From contig JARVLF010000001.1 of NCBI GenBank assembly GCA_030849465.1, positions 186,001-250,000 on the forward strand: DNA of 64,000 nt. Direction: 5' to 3'. Numbering within the stretch: the stretch's first letter is position 1; the number at the start of each line of letters is the position of its first letter. Position numbers and translations under genes: made by a program. The stretch is from Moesziomyces globuligerus. Lineage: Eukaryota > Basidiomycota > Ustilaginomycetes > Ustilaginales > Ustilaginaceae. The notes beneath the pieces were generated by a model, which was not told where the DNA came from, did no database searches, and worked only from the letters and a program-made list of their open reading frames with translations. Positions 49,667 through 57,967 of this stretch are shown here, piece by piece.

Positions 49667-51373
49667 ATGTCAACTAGTAGTACACGTCCGAGGTCTTTGA
49701 CTGTGCAGTCGCCGAGCACTGCGCAGGCGCGTCACTTTCGCCCCGTCCGCTACCAGAGCAAGGAGGAGCTGGATCGCTTCTTCGGCATCACGCCAGTACA
49801 GAAGCGTGAGCAGCGACTGCGCGTGCGCGAGACTGATGGTCAAGTCTACTTTGACTGGATCGAGAAGGACGAGTGGCAGCACTTGCTCGCCACGGGCTCG
49901 CTCACTAGCCCTTCCTCAGCCAACGATCGCAGGCGCAGCAGCGCAGCCACCTGCCTTACACTCAACTCACCTCTCTGCCCGCTCAGCCCAGCTCGTCGCG
50001 CCACGCCCTCGCCCGGCTCGACGTCGCTCAGCCCGCTGGCAATGACTTTTGACGAGGTCACCATCGCCTCCGCCGAAGGCGCACGCAGCCGTCGACGTCG
50101 CAAGAGGAGCGACAGCGATGCGGCTGTCGCCAACAACAGGGTCGACGATCGCCTCGTCTATTCCGGAAAGGGCGAGCGCAGTACCGATTGGATCGCATCT
50201 CCCGCCTTCAAGAGGCGCCAGAGTGACTCGTATGACCCGCTCGATGACTCGCCGAGGTCTGCCTACGGTGGAATGGAAGAGGAATCGCACGAAGTTGTCA
50301 GGATCCGCATCGGGCGGTTGCCGCTCGAGCATCGTCGCCTCGATCAGCGTACACTCGACCAGGCGTTTGCCGTACATGATCCTATGATGGACCTCGCTCC
50401 CGATGCATCTCTGGTGGGACTGTCACGCGCACACAAGCCGCCGACGCTCCTCATCCCGCATCCGTTCGTCGCCAATGCGCAGCTCGAAGACCTGCCGGAC
50501 GATGGCTTGAGTTCGGCCAGCAGCATGCCGTACAGTCCGAGCGAGTATGCGCATAGTACATTCGATGCCGACGGCTTCGAAGCAAGGCGTGGGACGTTTG
50601 GTGCGCTCGAGCTGCCCCAACGTACGCCGGTTCAGCTGGTCGCCGCATCCACGCGTCGCACGAGGCACCACAGCGATCCAACCACCTCGCCGCCATCGTC
50701 AGCAGCTATGGAGGTGCTCCACAGCCCTGCAATCGCACCCTTGCCCAAAGCGCAGCGTACGCTGCGCCATGCCGTGTCGTTCGATGTCGTTCCGCGCCTG
50801 CCTCCGTCCTCAGACCAGGCGGCCAACGGTGCTTGGACGCAACGTCAGCGCTGGAAGTCGGCGGACAACGAATCGGTGCTTTCCACCAGCCGGTCCACCG
50901 CCTCGCTATGCTCGCAGCCCGCACGTCGAGCTCGCACGCTGTCGGGCTCGGACGATACGGCATGCTTCACCGCCCTGGCACCACGCACGGGCGCACGCAG
51001 GTTCGACCCCACGCGCCACGCCATCCTCTCGACCCTCGAGCATCTCGCCGAGACGACGCCCGCCTCCGAGCCGCAGCGCGAAAAGACCGCCGAGGCCAAG
51101 GGCGAGGGCAAGAGGGGGACAGGGCTGCGCACGGGCGCTCACGTCTACGACGGAGTCGACATCCCCTGTGCCTCGATCCATCTCCACTCGGACCCCGAAG
51201 ACAACCACACGCCGGCGATCGCTCTCTCACTCTCCAGCCACAAACTCCGCAAGCTTCGCAAGAAACACTCGTCGCCCCCACCCACCGAGCCGACGCAGCA
51301 TGCGCGCTCCGCCTCGCTCGCCAGCCATCCCAGGGGCAGCTCGCGCTGGTGGACCAACATCCTTCACACCTGA
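49667..51373 (+). CDS. Hypothetical Ser/Arg-rich, mostly disordered protein
   Basis: The product is 568 residues from MSTSSTRPRS. Residues 20-75 look like a small folded element (RHFRPVRYQSKEELDRFFGI, then DGQVYFDWIEKDEWQHLL). The rest is rich in Ser, Pro, Arg and Ala with short basic clusters (SRRRRKR at about 142-148, KLRKLRKKH near the end) that could be nuclear signals or phosphorylation sites. A good TATA box precedes it, and the stop lies 127 bp from the convergent Ssz1 gene. No family is recognised and no function is proposed. Coding status is supported by the long frame, the promoter and the position between well-defined genes. Confidence 0.7.
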   Translation: MSTSSTRPRSLTVQSPSTAQARHFRPVRYQSKEELDRFFGITPVQKREQRLRVRETDGQVYFDWIEKDEWQHLLATGSLTSPSSANDRRRSSAATCLTLNSPLCPLSPARRATPSPGSTSLSPLAMTFDEVTIASAEGARSRRRRKRSDSDAAVANNRVDDRLVYSGKGERSTDWIASPAFKRRQSDSYDPLDDSPRSAYGGMEEESHEVVRIRIGRLPLEHRRLDQRTLDQAFAVHDPMMDLAPDASLVGLSRAHKPPTLLIPHPFVANAQLEDLPDDGLSSASSMPYSPSEYAHSTFDADGFEARRGTFGALELPQRTPVQLVAASTRRTRHHSDPTTSPPSSAAMEVLHSPAIAPLPKAQRTLRHAVSFDVVPRLPPSSDQAANGAWTQRQRWKSADNESVLSTSRSTASLCSQPARRARTLSGSDDTACFTALAPRTGARRFDPTRHAILSTLEHLAETTPASEPQREKTAEAKGEGKRGTGLRTGAHVYDGVDIPCASIHLHSDPEDNHTPAIALSLSSHKLRKLRKKHSSPPPTEPTQHARSASLASHPRGSSRWWTNILHT

Positions 51374-51500
51374 TCCATACCCTTCTTTCAATGTAACAAG
51401 TCCAGATGAATCACGCTTGAGCGTACGCAGTTGATGTTGCAAGGGTGTATTACGACAGCGCGCGCGAGAAAGAGAGAGAGAGAGAGTGCAGGGAGCGAAT

Positions 51501-53309
51501 CTAAAGGTCGAGGTCGACGGAGCTGGCAGCGCCGTCCTCCTTGGCGGAGACGGTGAGCTTGCCGGGAGCCTGTGCGGTGAGGGTGAGGAGGAGCGACTTG
51601 GCGCCCTTTGCCGGGGTAGGCACTGTGAAGGCAGCGAGACCCTTGCCGGCGGGCTTGGTGATGGCGGTCTTGCGGGTCTCGGGCTCGAGGGGCTCGTCGT
51701 CATCCTCGTCGATGTCGTCCTCGTCAGGCTGGATGGTCTCGACGTTGACATCGTCGATGCCCTGGTCGAGGGTAACGGCTACGGACTCGGCGCCCTTGGC
51801 CACGGGCAGACGGTAGGCGCGACGGAGCGGGTAGGGGGTGTTGCTGGGCACGAGCGTGACGAACTTGCCGTCGGCCAGCACGAGACCGATGGGCGCCGCG
51901 GTGGCCTGTACCTTGAGCTCAGCGAGCGAGTCGACGGGAGCCTTGGGGAGCGCACCGAGGAACTCGGCCTCCTTGGATGCCTCTGGTGCAGCGGCGATGA
52001 CTTGCGCCTGAATCGCACAGCCGCGAGCGATGACCTGGTCCGCGTCAATGGAAGCAGTGATGTGCGCACCGCCCTCCTCGACATCACCGAACAGACCGGC
52101 GAGACGGTCGGCGAGGCCCGAGAGCCTTGCGCTGCCACCAGCAAGCACCAACTCGTCCACCTGGCAAGCCTCGAGCTTGGCCTCAGCCAGCACCTTCTCG
52201 ACGGCTGCGACGACCTTGCCGTAAGCGGCGCCGGCGAGCATGTCGAAGCGCATGCGGTTGACGGTACCGGTGAAGTCGATGCCCTCCGCGAGCGACTCGA
52301 CGGAGCACGTCGCCGAGTTGGACGCCGAGAGCGCGCGTTTTGTGAACTCGGCCTCGTTGCGGAGCTTGGCCCATGCGCGCTTGTCCGAGTCGGCGATGGT
52401 CACCTTGGTCTTCTTGGTGAACTCCTTTGCGAAGAATGCGACGAGGGCGGCGTCGAGCGTGGCGCCGCCGACGGTGGCGTCGTGGAGGTAGGCGAGAGTC
52501 GAGTAGAGGCCGGAGCGGGCGGCGACGAGTGTGACGTCGGTGGAGGAGCCGCCCATGTCGACGACGACGACGTTGCGGTCAAGCTCCTTGCCGGGAGCGT
52601 AGGGAGCGCCCTCGACGCCATCGGGGTGCGCGGGGAGCTGGCCGGGACCCTGGGGAGCAGTGAGGCCGTATGCAGCGAGCGCAGCGGTGGAAGAGGGAAT
52701 GACCTGGAGCACAATGAGACCAGCCTCCTCGGCGGCGGCCTTGAGCGCCGAGATCTGGACCTGAGGGAACCACTGGGGCACGCTGAGGACGGCGCCAGCG
52801 ATGGGCACGCCCGAAAGGAAGTCCTTAGCAGTGAGGAAGAGCGAGCGCAGGAAGCGGACCGAGACGTCGTGGACGGTAAGCGTGGTCTGGGTGCCATCGA
52901 TGTCGACCTGGAAGGCGGGCTGGCCGTTGGAGTCGATGACGGGTGCGGAGGTGCGCTTCTTCTCGGCGTCGGTGAGCTCGGCAAAGGGACGGCCGAGGAG
53001 GTTGACAAAGTTGTCGATGACGTTGGGAGCGTTGCGCACGAGCTGCGGGGTAGCCTGGTTGGCGAGGTAGACCTGGTCGCCGTTGAAGGCGATGCGGGTG
53101 GCGAGCTGACGCTCACCATCCTCGTTGGCGATCACATCGGCACGGCCGCTGCAAGTGACAAGGCAAACGTAGATGCAGAAAGCGTCAGTACCAGGAAGCT
53201 GCGACTGAATTCCACGGCTGGATGAGACTTACTGCTGGTTGATGCAGGCGATGGACGAGTAGGAGTGGCCGAAGTTGATGCCGATGACGGCACCTGCTGC
53301 TTCAGTCAT
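51501..53309 (-). CDS. SSZ1: Ssz1-like Hsp70 of the ribosome-associated complex, two exons
   Basis: Exon 1 (53233-53309) encodes MTEAAGAVIGINFGHSYSSI and six further codons. Exon 2 is 51501-53148. The 84-nt intron (53149-53232) has a perfect GTAAGT donor, a TACTGAC branch site and a TTGCAG acceptor. The joined product is 574 residues. The exon junction restores an Ssz1-type N-terminus followed by DVIANEDGERQLATRIAF, close to yeast Ssz1. Further Hsp70 ATPase-domain blocks are VLSVPQWFP, VVVVDMGGSSTDVTLV and ELVLAGGSARL. The C-terminal substrate domain is short, and the first nucleotide loop is IGINFG rather than a canonical Hsp70 GIDLGTT, as in Ssz1. With the J-protein Zuo1, Ssz1 forms the RAC that activates Ssb on nascent chains. 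A long, low-value antisense frame overlaps it. Confidence 0.93.
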
Positions 53310-53826
53310 GATTGTATGTGTAGTGGGGGGCGTGGGTATGGGTATGGACCTGGGGGATGATGGTGTTGGGTTGGACGGTGCGGCTGGCATCGGCGTCGGC
53401 GTCGGCGGGGGCAGCGGGCGGGACGGCGCTGTCCAGCGAAAGAACAACGCTTGGCCACCACGCACCAAAATTTCGAGGGAAACTTTCTTCTCGTTTGCGA
53501 TCTTCTCGTTCTGTTAGCTCGGCAGCTTTCAACCCCACAAACGACGAGGTAAAACTGCGCTGTGCTGTGGCGCCGTCGATCACGCTTCGTGTCTGCAGTC
53601 TGCGAACAATCTTCAACGTGTGCGATTTGCAAAGCTGCCATCCCTTCAGAAATCTTTTATCGTACGAGTGGAAGAAGTGACGAGCAAGCCACTGTACGCC
53701 CTTTACGCGCCCAACGCGCCTAACGCGTGGTTCGAGGTGTTGGTCTTGCTGCCCTCGGCACTGTGCAGCTATGCTTGCTGCGAGATGTGCGTCCCGCTTC
53801 ATTCAGCGCCACCAGATTTAGACACC
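53310..53826. promoter_or_regulatory. Shared divergent promoter of SSZ1 and the RNase H2C gene
   Basis: This 517-bp spacer separates the minus-strand Ssz1 start (53309) and the plus-strand RNase H2C start (53827). The Ssz1-proximal part is GGC/GTC-rich. No TATA box is seen on either side. Confidence 0.5.
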
Positions 53827-54661
53827 ATGACGGCCGACACGATCGATCTGCTCCCACCGCCAATGGAGCTCGTGCTCGGCTCCTCTGTGGCTGGCGCGCT
53901 ACCATCCTGCACGCCCAACCTGATGCCGTTCAGCATCGACTACAACGGAAGCGCGCCCGTCGATTCGTTCCTCCTCCTGCGCGCTGCATCCGGTGACGAA
54001 GAAACTCACCAGCAGTCCGGCTCGGGACCTATGAACAGCTTCGTATCAGCGTTCCGTGGACGTGCGATCCAGTCGACGCCTCTTCCGCTTCCCTCTGGGT
54101 ACCGTGCGGCGTTGGTGCGCGTGGAAGAGCTCAAGTCGCCTAGTGCCCAGCCTAGCACCAGCACGCTCACCGCGTCCGTTGACAAAGAGGACGAAGAGAG
54201 GTCGAGGAAGAAGCAGCGAACGACACGGCCACCTGTCAAACAGCAGAAATTCTCCATGGACAGCGATGACGACGAGGCCAACGACAGTGACCGGGAAGAG
54301 CACAGTGAGCCAGACGCGTCGCCAGCGCCAGAGCCTCCAGCGCAGCAAGCGGCATCGAAGCCGCTTCAGGAGAGGCAGGATGACCGCGCAGCGGCGAGAG
54401 TGCGCATTGCACCCATCGCCAAGGTCCAGCGCGACGAGCTCCGCATCTGGGGCCCCGATGGACCGGTCGACCGCGGAGACGATACCCTCTTCCGCACAGT
54501 AGGCGAGTGGCTATCCACCGTTGCTCCGACCGTAAGTACCCATCGTTCCTGACCATCCGTGGCAATAATAGGACAGGCAGCCACTTGCAAAACGTGCTCG
54601 CTCTGACACATTACCAATCATCTTTCCGCAACCTCTTTGTCCGTAACAGCTGCATTCCTAG
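53827..54661 (+). CDS. RNH203: Ribonuclease H2 subunit C (Rnh203-like), two exons
   Basis: Exon 1 is 53827-54531. Exon 2 is proposed as 54650-54661 (codons for Leu, His, Ser and stop) across a 118-nt intron with a GTAAGT donor, CTGAC branch candidates and an AACAG acceptor. The product is 238 residues. LMPFSIDYNGSAPVDSFLLL and VSAFRGRAIQSTPLPLPSGYRAALV match the RNase H2C core (LPc.I.yNG.a.V; FRGR.L.G...LP.GY.g.v). The region ending GDDTLFRTVGEWLSTVAPT-LH matches the family's C-terminal W...a..lH. The middle is an acidic, basic-flanked linker. The subunit supports the catalytic A subunit in removing ribonucleotides and R-loops from DNA. An alternative acceptor at 54570-54571 would give a 24-residue tail but leave a 40-nt intron, so it is less likely. 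Confidence 0.8.
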
Positions 54662-54830
54662 ACCCCAACCTCCATTCCGCACTCTTGCTTGCTTTGTCTA
54701 TCGCCGTCACCCGCACTTTGCACTCCGCACATTCAATCAATGGGAATCCTCGCATAAGAACCACGAGCCCTCCTATGCAGCCTGTCGCCCGCTCCCGGCA
54801 CACAGCCTTTCCACACTGCAGCTCGTCACG

Positions 54831-55472
54831 ATGGTTGCAAGTGAGTTGCACGTCCCGCCCGACGTCGAAAGTAATGCTCGTCCTGACTCTTGATTCGATC
54901 GTCTCGCTTGCACTGTCGCTAGAGACGTACACGGTAAGAAGCGCGTTGGAGGCATTTGTGATACGATCGAGTTGATGTTCACTGGGTTGATATGGCGCCG
55001 AGGTTAGGGCATCAAGTGTCTTCCGGGCCAGGGCAGTGGACGTGCTGCGCGAGCCGCCAAGCGATACCGCGCCCAACGCTCGGCGCTTGAACGCATTAGC
55101 AAGAACTCGATCCGCCGGCTCGCTCGGCGCGGAGGCGTCACGCGTAAGTCGACCTCCTGCGCAGATGTTCCCATTTTGTCTGAAGTTGCTGATGACCACC
55201 TCGATCCTGTTGCGGCGCATCAATGGCCAGGCATGGGCGGGATGGTGTACGACGAGACGCGCTTCATCCTGCGCGACTTCCTGACGCGCGCTGTGCGCGA
55301 TGCCATCGTCTACTCTGGTGAGTCGTCGCCGCTCTCGATGCACATGCAGCCCGTGCGCGGTCATCGCTGACAGACGGCATTTGGAGTAGAGTACTGCAAC
55401 CGGAAGACGGTCCGGACGATGGACGTGATCTACTCGCTGAAGCTGCAGGGTCGGACGTTGTACTACTTCTGA
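54831..55472 (+). CDS. Divergent histone H4 variant, five exons
   Basis: The proposed exons are 54831-54840, 54923-54933, 55008-55143, 55231-55317 and 55390-55472. They total 327 nt, giving 108 residues, close to the 103 of canonical H4. Introns are 82, 74, 87 and 72 nt with GTGAGT, GTAAGA, GTAAGT and GTGAGT donors and AG acceptors, and all phases agree. IRRLARRGGV (residues 42-51) is identical to canonical H4. VTRMGGMVYDETR corresponds to VKRISGLIYEETR, and RKTVRTMDVIYSLK to RKTVTALDVVYALK, followed by QGRTLYYF at the C-terminus. Core H4 residues are kept, but the tail differs. It lacks the GKGGKGLGKGG acetylation repeats, keeps an AKR like K16, has Ala where K20 would be, and replaces the final GFGG. 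It probably forms nucleosomes with H3. The first two microexons are the least certain part. Confidence 0.8.
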
Positions 55473-56275
55473 GCCGCGAGCGGCACCACTTTGCCCTCGA
55501 CTTCCCAGCTGGATCGACTGCGCAGGAAGCGCGACCAGAACTCCATCACACGGTCCCACTCGCCATTGCCTCGCAGCATCGCTTCGTCCACTCCCCCCGC
55601 TGCCAGTGCCAGCCGTTGCAGCTGCAGTGCACTGGTCGCCTTGCGGATCGAGGCCCACCGGCTCGCGTCGCGCGCGACCTCGATCGACGAACGGTAGATG
55701 TGCAGCACAGGTGTCGCACTCGATCTCGCCAGTGTCGGGTGCGAGATCAATTGACCCGCGATCGAGACTACGCTACCTATTCGCGCGGCGGGATCCTCGT
55801 GCGACTTGGTCCAGGCGACCAGCGTCTCGAGCGCGATCGTAGCACCTTGACCGAAGCCGAAGAAATGAATATGCGATGCTGACCATCCGCACTCGCCGAT
55901 GAGGTGCTCGATCAGCGCTGTGACGTTGTGCACGGTCGGAGTGGGGTTGGGCTTGGTGAGCATCTCGCCGAACTGGTCGAAGGACGGATACCACATCCAG
56001 TGACGTCCAGGGTCGAGGAAGGGTACGCCGTGCGGAGCCTGTAGCGTCAGCACTGCCGTCTGCGGCAACGTCTTCTGCAATGTCTTGCCGAGCGTAAAGA
56101 ATCCTGCATCCGTATCACCCAGGCCGTGCAGGAGGATGAGAAGGTTCGAATCGACGCCGCCCGGGGCGGGCGAGAAGTGGTGCGCCGAAAAGCGCGACAG
56201 CAGAGGCGACGTCGCGAGCGGCTTCCTTGTCGCTTCCATCTTGGCCTCTACTTCGACGGGTTGAGGTGGCTCCAT
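55463..56275 (-). CDS. Acyl-protein-thioesterase-fold protein lacking the catalytic triad
   Basis: The product is 270 residues from MEPPQPVEVEAK. The alpha/beta-hydrolase fold of phospholipase/carboxylesterase (APT1-like) enzymes is clear: LLILLHGLGDTDAGF near the start, VLTLQAPHGVPFLDPGRHW, and HIHFFGFGQGATIALE where GFSQGG normally carries the nucleophile. Here the nucleophile codon is GGT (Gly), giving GFGQG. The usual D and H segments (TPVLxxHGxxDxVVP and the later GHE/GH) read TPVLHIYRSSIEVA and are not recognisable. It therefore looks like a pseudoenzyme or a fungal clade with another role. Its stop overlaps the 3' end of the H4 variant by 10 bp on the opposite strand, and its start lies 9 nt after the MOCS2A-like stop on the same strand. 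Confidence 0.85.
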   Translation of the reverse strand: MEPPQPVEVEAKMEATRKPLATSPLLSRFSAHHFSPAPGGVDSNLLILLHGLGDTDAGFFTLGKTLQKTLPQTAVLTLQAPHGVPFLDPGRHWMWYPSFDQFGEMLTKPNPTPTVHNVTALIEHLIGECGWSASHIHFFGFGQGATIALETLVAWTKSHEDPAARIGSVVSIAGQLISHPTLARSSATPVLHIYRSSIEVARDASRWASIRKATSALQLQRLALAAGGVDEAMLRGNGEWDRVMEFWSRFLRSRSSWEVEGKVVPLAAQK

Positions 56276-56284
56276 GGTGTGGGG

Positions 56285-56655
56285 TCAACCGCCCGAAACG
56301 GGCGGGATAGCTGCGACCTCTTCGCCGCCGGTCAGCGTCCAGTCTGCAATCTCGTCGAGTTCGATCAACGTATTGTCCACGCTCCACCTGCACCCTCCGA
56401 GCACGGTCGCCGGCTGCTTGTCGCTGTGTCGCTCGGCGATGAGCTCGATCAGCGCTGAGAGCAGAGTCGGAGTCGTCGGCAGCGTGATGGATTCGCTCGA
56501 AAGCCCAAGCGTCGTTCGCACTGAAGCAAAGTAGTAGACGCGAACCGAAGGATCCGAACCTGCCAAAGTGCAATACGCAGTTTCAGGACTCAGTCAGAAT
56601 CTCTGAGTGGTGACAAGCCAGTCAGCAGGTGCTTTGTGTGTTACATACTGGACAT
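56285..56655 (-). CDS. MOCS2A/MoaD-like sulfur carrier (molybdopterin synthase small subunit), two exons
   Basis: Exon 1 is a 7-nt microexon (56649-56655, ATG TCC A). An 89-nt intron (56560-56648) has a GTATGT donor, a CTGAC branch site and a GGCAG acceptor. Exon 2 is 56285-56559. The product is 93 residues, starting MSSSDPSVRVYYFASVRT. The ubiquitin-like fold is suggested by VRVYYFASVRT, then ITLPTTPTLLSALIELIAE and the hydrophobic strand pattern around WSVDNTLIELDE. The chain ends in EEVAAIPPVSGG, the C-terminal Gly-Gly that is thiocarboxylated to deliver sulfur to precursor Z. Without splicing the frame has no ATG, which supports the model. The stop TGA is followed by C and, 9 nt later and in frame, the ATG of the thioesterase-like gene. 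Confidence 0.85.
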
Positions 56656-56905
56656 AGTCGGGATGGCGTGGGTGGAAGGAATGACGATGCTTGGGAAGAG
56701 CGGCGTGTGCGGAATCTCGGCTGGAAAGTCGAACAGACCCTCCACCCGAACCAATTAGCTCGGCCATCTCCGCGGCTTCCCACACCCACTCCTGAGGCAA
56801 CGCCAAGCACACGCCAGCCTCACTCGATCGGTTCTGAGTCGATAAAAACCAAGCTGGGATATCATTGCTGCGCAATCAGGCGCTCGCACAGTATGGGGAG
56901 ACGAT
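56656..56905. promoter_or_regulatory. Promoter region of the MOCS2A-like gene
   Basis: This 250-bp spacer lies between the Sgt2 stop and the MOCS2A-like start, both on the minus strand. It must hold the MOCS2A-like promoter. No core element is recognised. Confidence 0.4.
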
Positions 56906-57967
56906 CTAAGAGTACATGTTGTTGCCGTTGCCACCGCCGTTGCCGCGCCCGTTGGCGCCAGCACCGCCGGCACCGCCCATGAAGTTACGAGCCATCTCGC
57001 GCATGGCGGGGTCGTTCATCATGGCGCTCATGTCGGGCATGCCGCCTCCGCCGCCGAACCTCTCGGCGGCCTGTCGGAGCATGGGGTTGTTCATGAGCGA
57101 GGCGAGGCTGTCGGGATTCGACATGAGGTTCTGGGCCATCTGAGCGATCATGGGGTTGTTCATCATCGCCGCGAGGTCAGGCATGCCGCCGGCTCCACCA
57201 AAGTCGGGGAAGCCGCCTGCGGCGCCAGCATCCGCGCCCGCCGCGGGCGAGACAGCGTCGCGCGTCGCGGATCCAGCTGCCGAGGACGAAGGGCCCGAGG
57301 ACGACGAGGATGCAACCTGCTCCTTGGAGGCGGCGAGACCCTTCTTGAGCACCTCGTTGGTGGGGTCCACCTCGACGCCGTTCTGATAGGCCTCGACAGC
57401 CTCCTCGTATCGGCCCGACGAGAAGAGCGCGTGGCCGAGACGGCTGTAGGCCTTGCCGAACTTTGGATCGATCTTGCTGGCCTGCTTGGCGTCGTCGATG
57501 GCCTGCTCATGCTGGCCAATCTGGCTGAAGGCGGCAGCGCGGTTGGAGAAGTAGACGGGCGAGTTGGGGTTGAGCTCGATGGCCTTGCCGTACGCCTCGA
57601 TGGCGGCGCCGTAGTCCTTGGCCGACATGGCCTTGTTGCCATCAGCCTTGAGCTGCTCGGCCTTGGTCAGGTCAGCTTCCGAGGGTGTAGCCGACGCGGT
57701 CGAGGTGGAAGCGGCAGCCGCGGGCGCAGGTGCCGAGCCGCCCATCTTGGCTTGGGTCTTGAGGAAGATGTCGAAGATGGCCTGCAGACCGGGGCCAGAG
57801 CCGTACTTCGCCTGCTGATCTGCGGACGTGGTGTCGACGTTGAAAGCCTCCGAGACGGACTTGGCGGCGTGCTGCAGCTTCGCCTTGTGGTCAGCGGAGG
57901 CCGAGTCGGACGACTGCTGGAGCCACTGCGCGACCGCGTACGCCAGCGGTGCTTGTTGCGACGACAT
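56906..57967 (-). CDS. SGT2: Sgt2-like small glutamine-rich TPR co-chaperone
   Basis: The product is 353 residues from MSSQQAPLAYAVAQWLQQ; the frame is open farther upstream but without protein character. The N-terminal helical dimerisation region is followed by a linker and three TPR units at about residues 105-215 (LKADGNKAMSAKDYGAAIEAY, NSPVYFSNRAAAFSQIGQHE, GKAYSRLGHALFSSGRYEEAV). The C-terminus is Gly/Met/Asn/Pro-rich with repeated MMNNPM and MSNPDSLASLMNNPML blocks, the methionine-rich client-binding region of SGTA/Sgt2. The protein binds hydrophobic tail-anchored proteins and passes them to the Get pathway, using the TPR domain to contact Hsp70/Hsp90. Confidence 0.93.
   Translation of the reverse strand: MSSQQAPLAYAVAQWLQQSSDSASADHKAKLQHAAKSVSEAFNVDTTSADQQAKYGSGPGLQAIFDIFLKTQAKMGGSAPAPAAAASTSTASATPSEADLTKAEQLKADGNKAMSAKDYGAAIEAYGKAIELNPNSPVYFSNRAAAFSQIGQHEQAIDDAKQASKIDPKFGKAYSRLGHALFSSGRYEEAVEAYQNGVEVDPTNEVLKKGLAASKEQVASSSSSGPSSSAAGSATRDAVSPAAGADAGAAGGFPDFGGAGGMPDLAAMMNNPMIAQMAQNLMSNPDSLASLMNNPMLRQAAERFGGGGGMPDMSAMMNDPAMREMARNFMGGAGGAGANGRGNGGGNGNNMYS

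Noticed and set aside
51486..53225. 579-codon plus-strand frame over the Ssz1 gene
   Set aside because: Antisense shadow. The minus strand encodes a clear Hsp70-family protein with conserved splice sites.
54618..55658. 346-codon minus-strand frame across the RNase H2C / H4 variant interval
   Set aside because: It crosses introns and exons of the plus-strand genes and shows no motif, whereas the plus-strand exons match histone H4 well.
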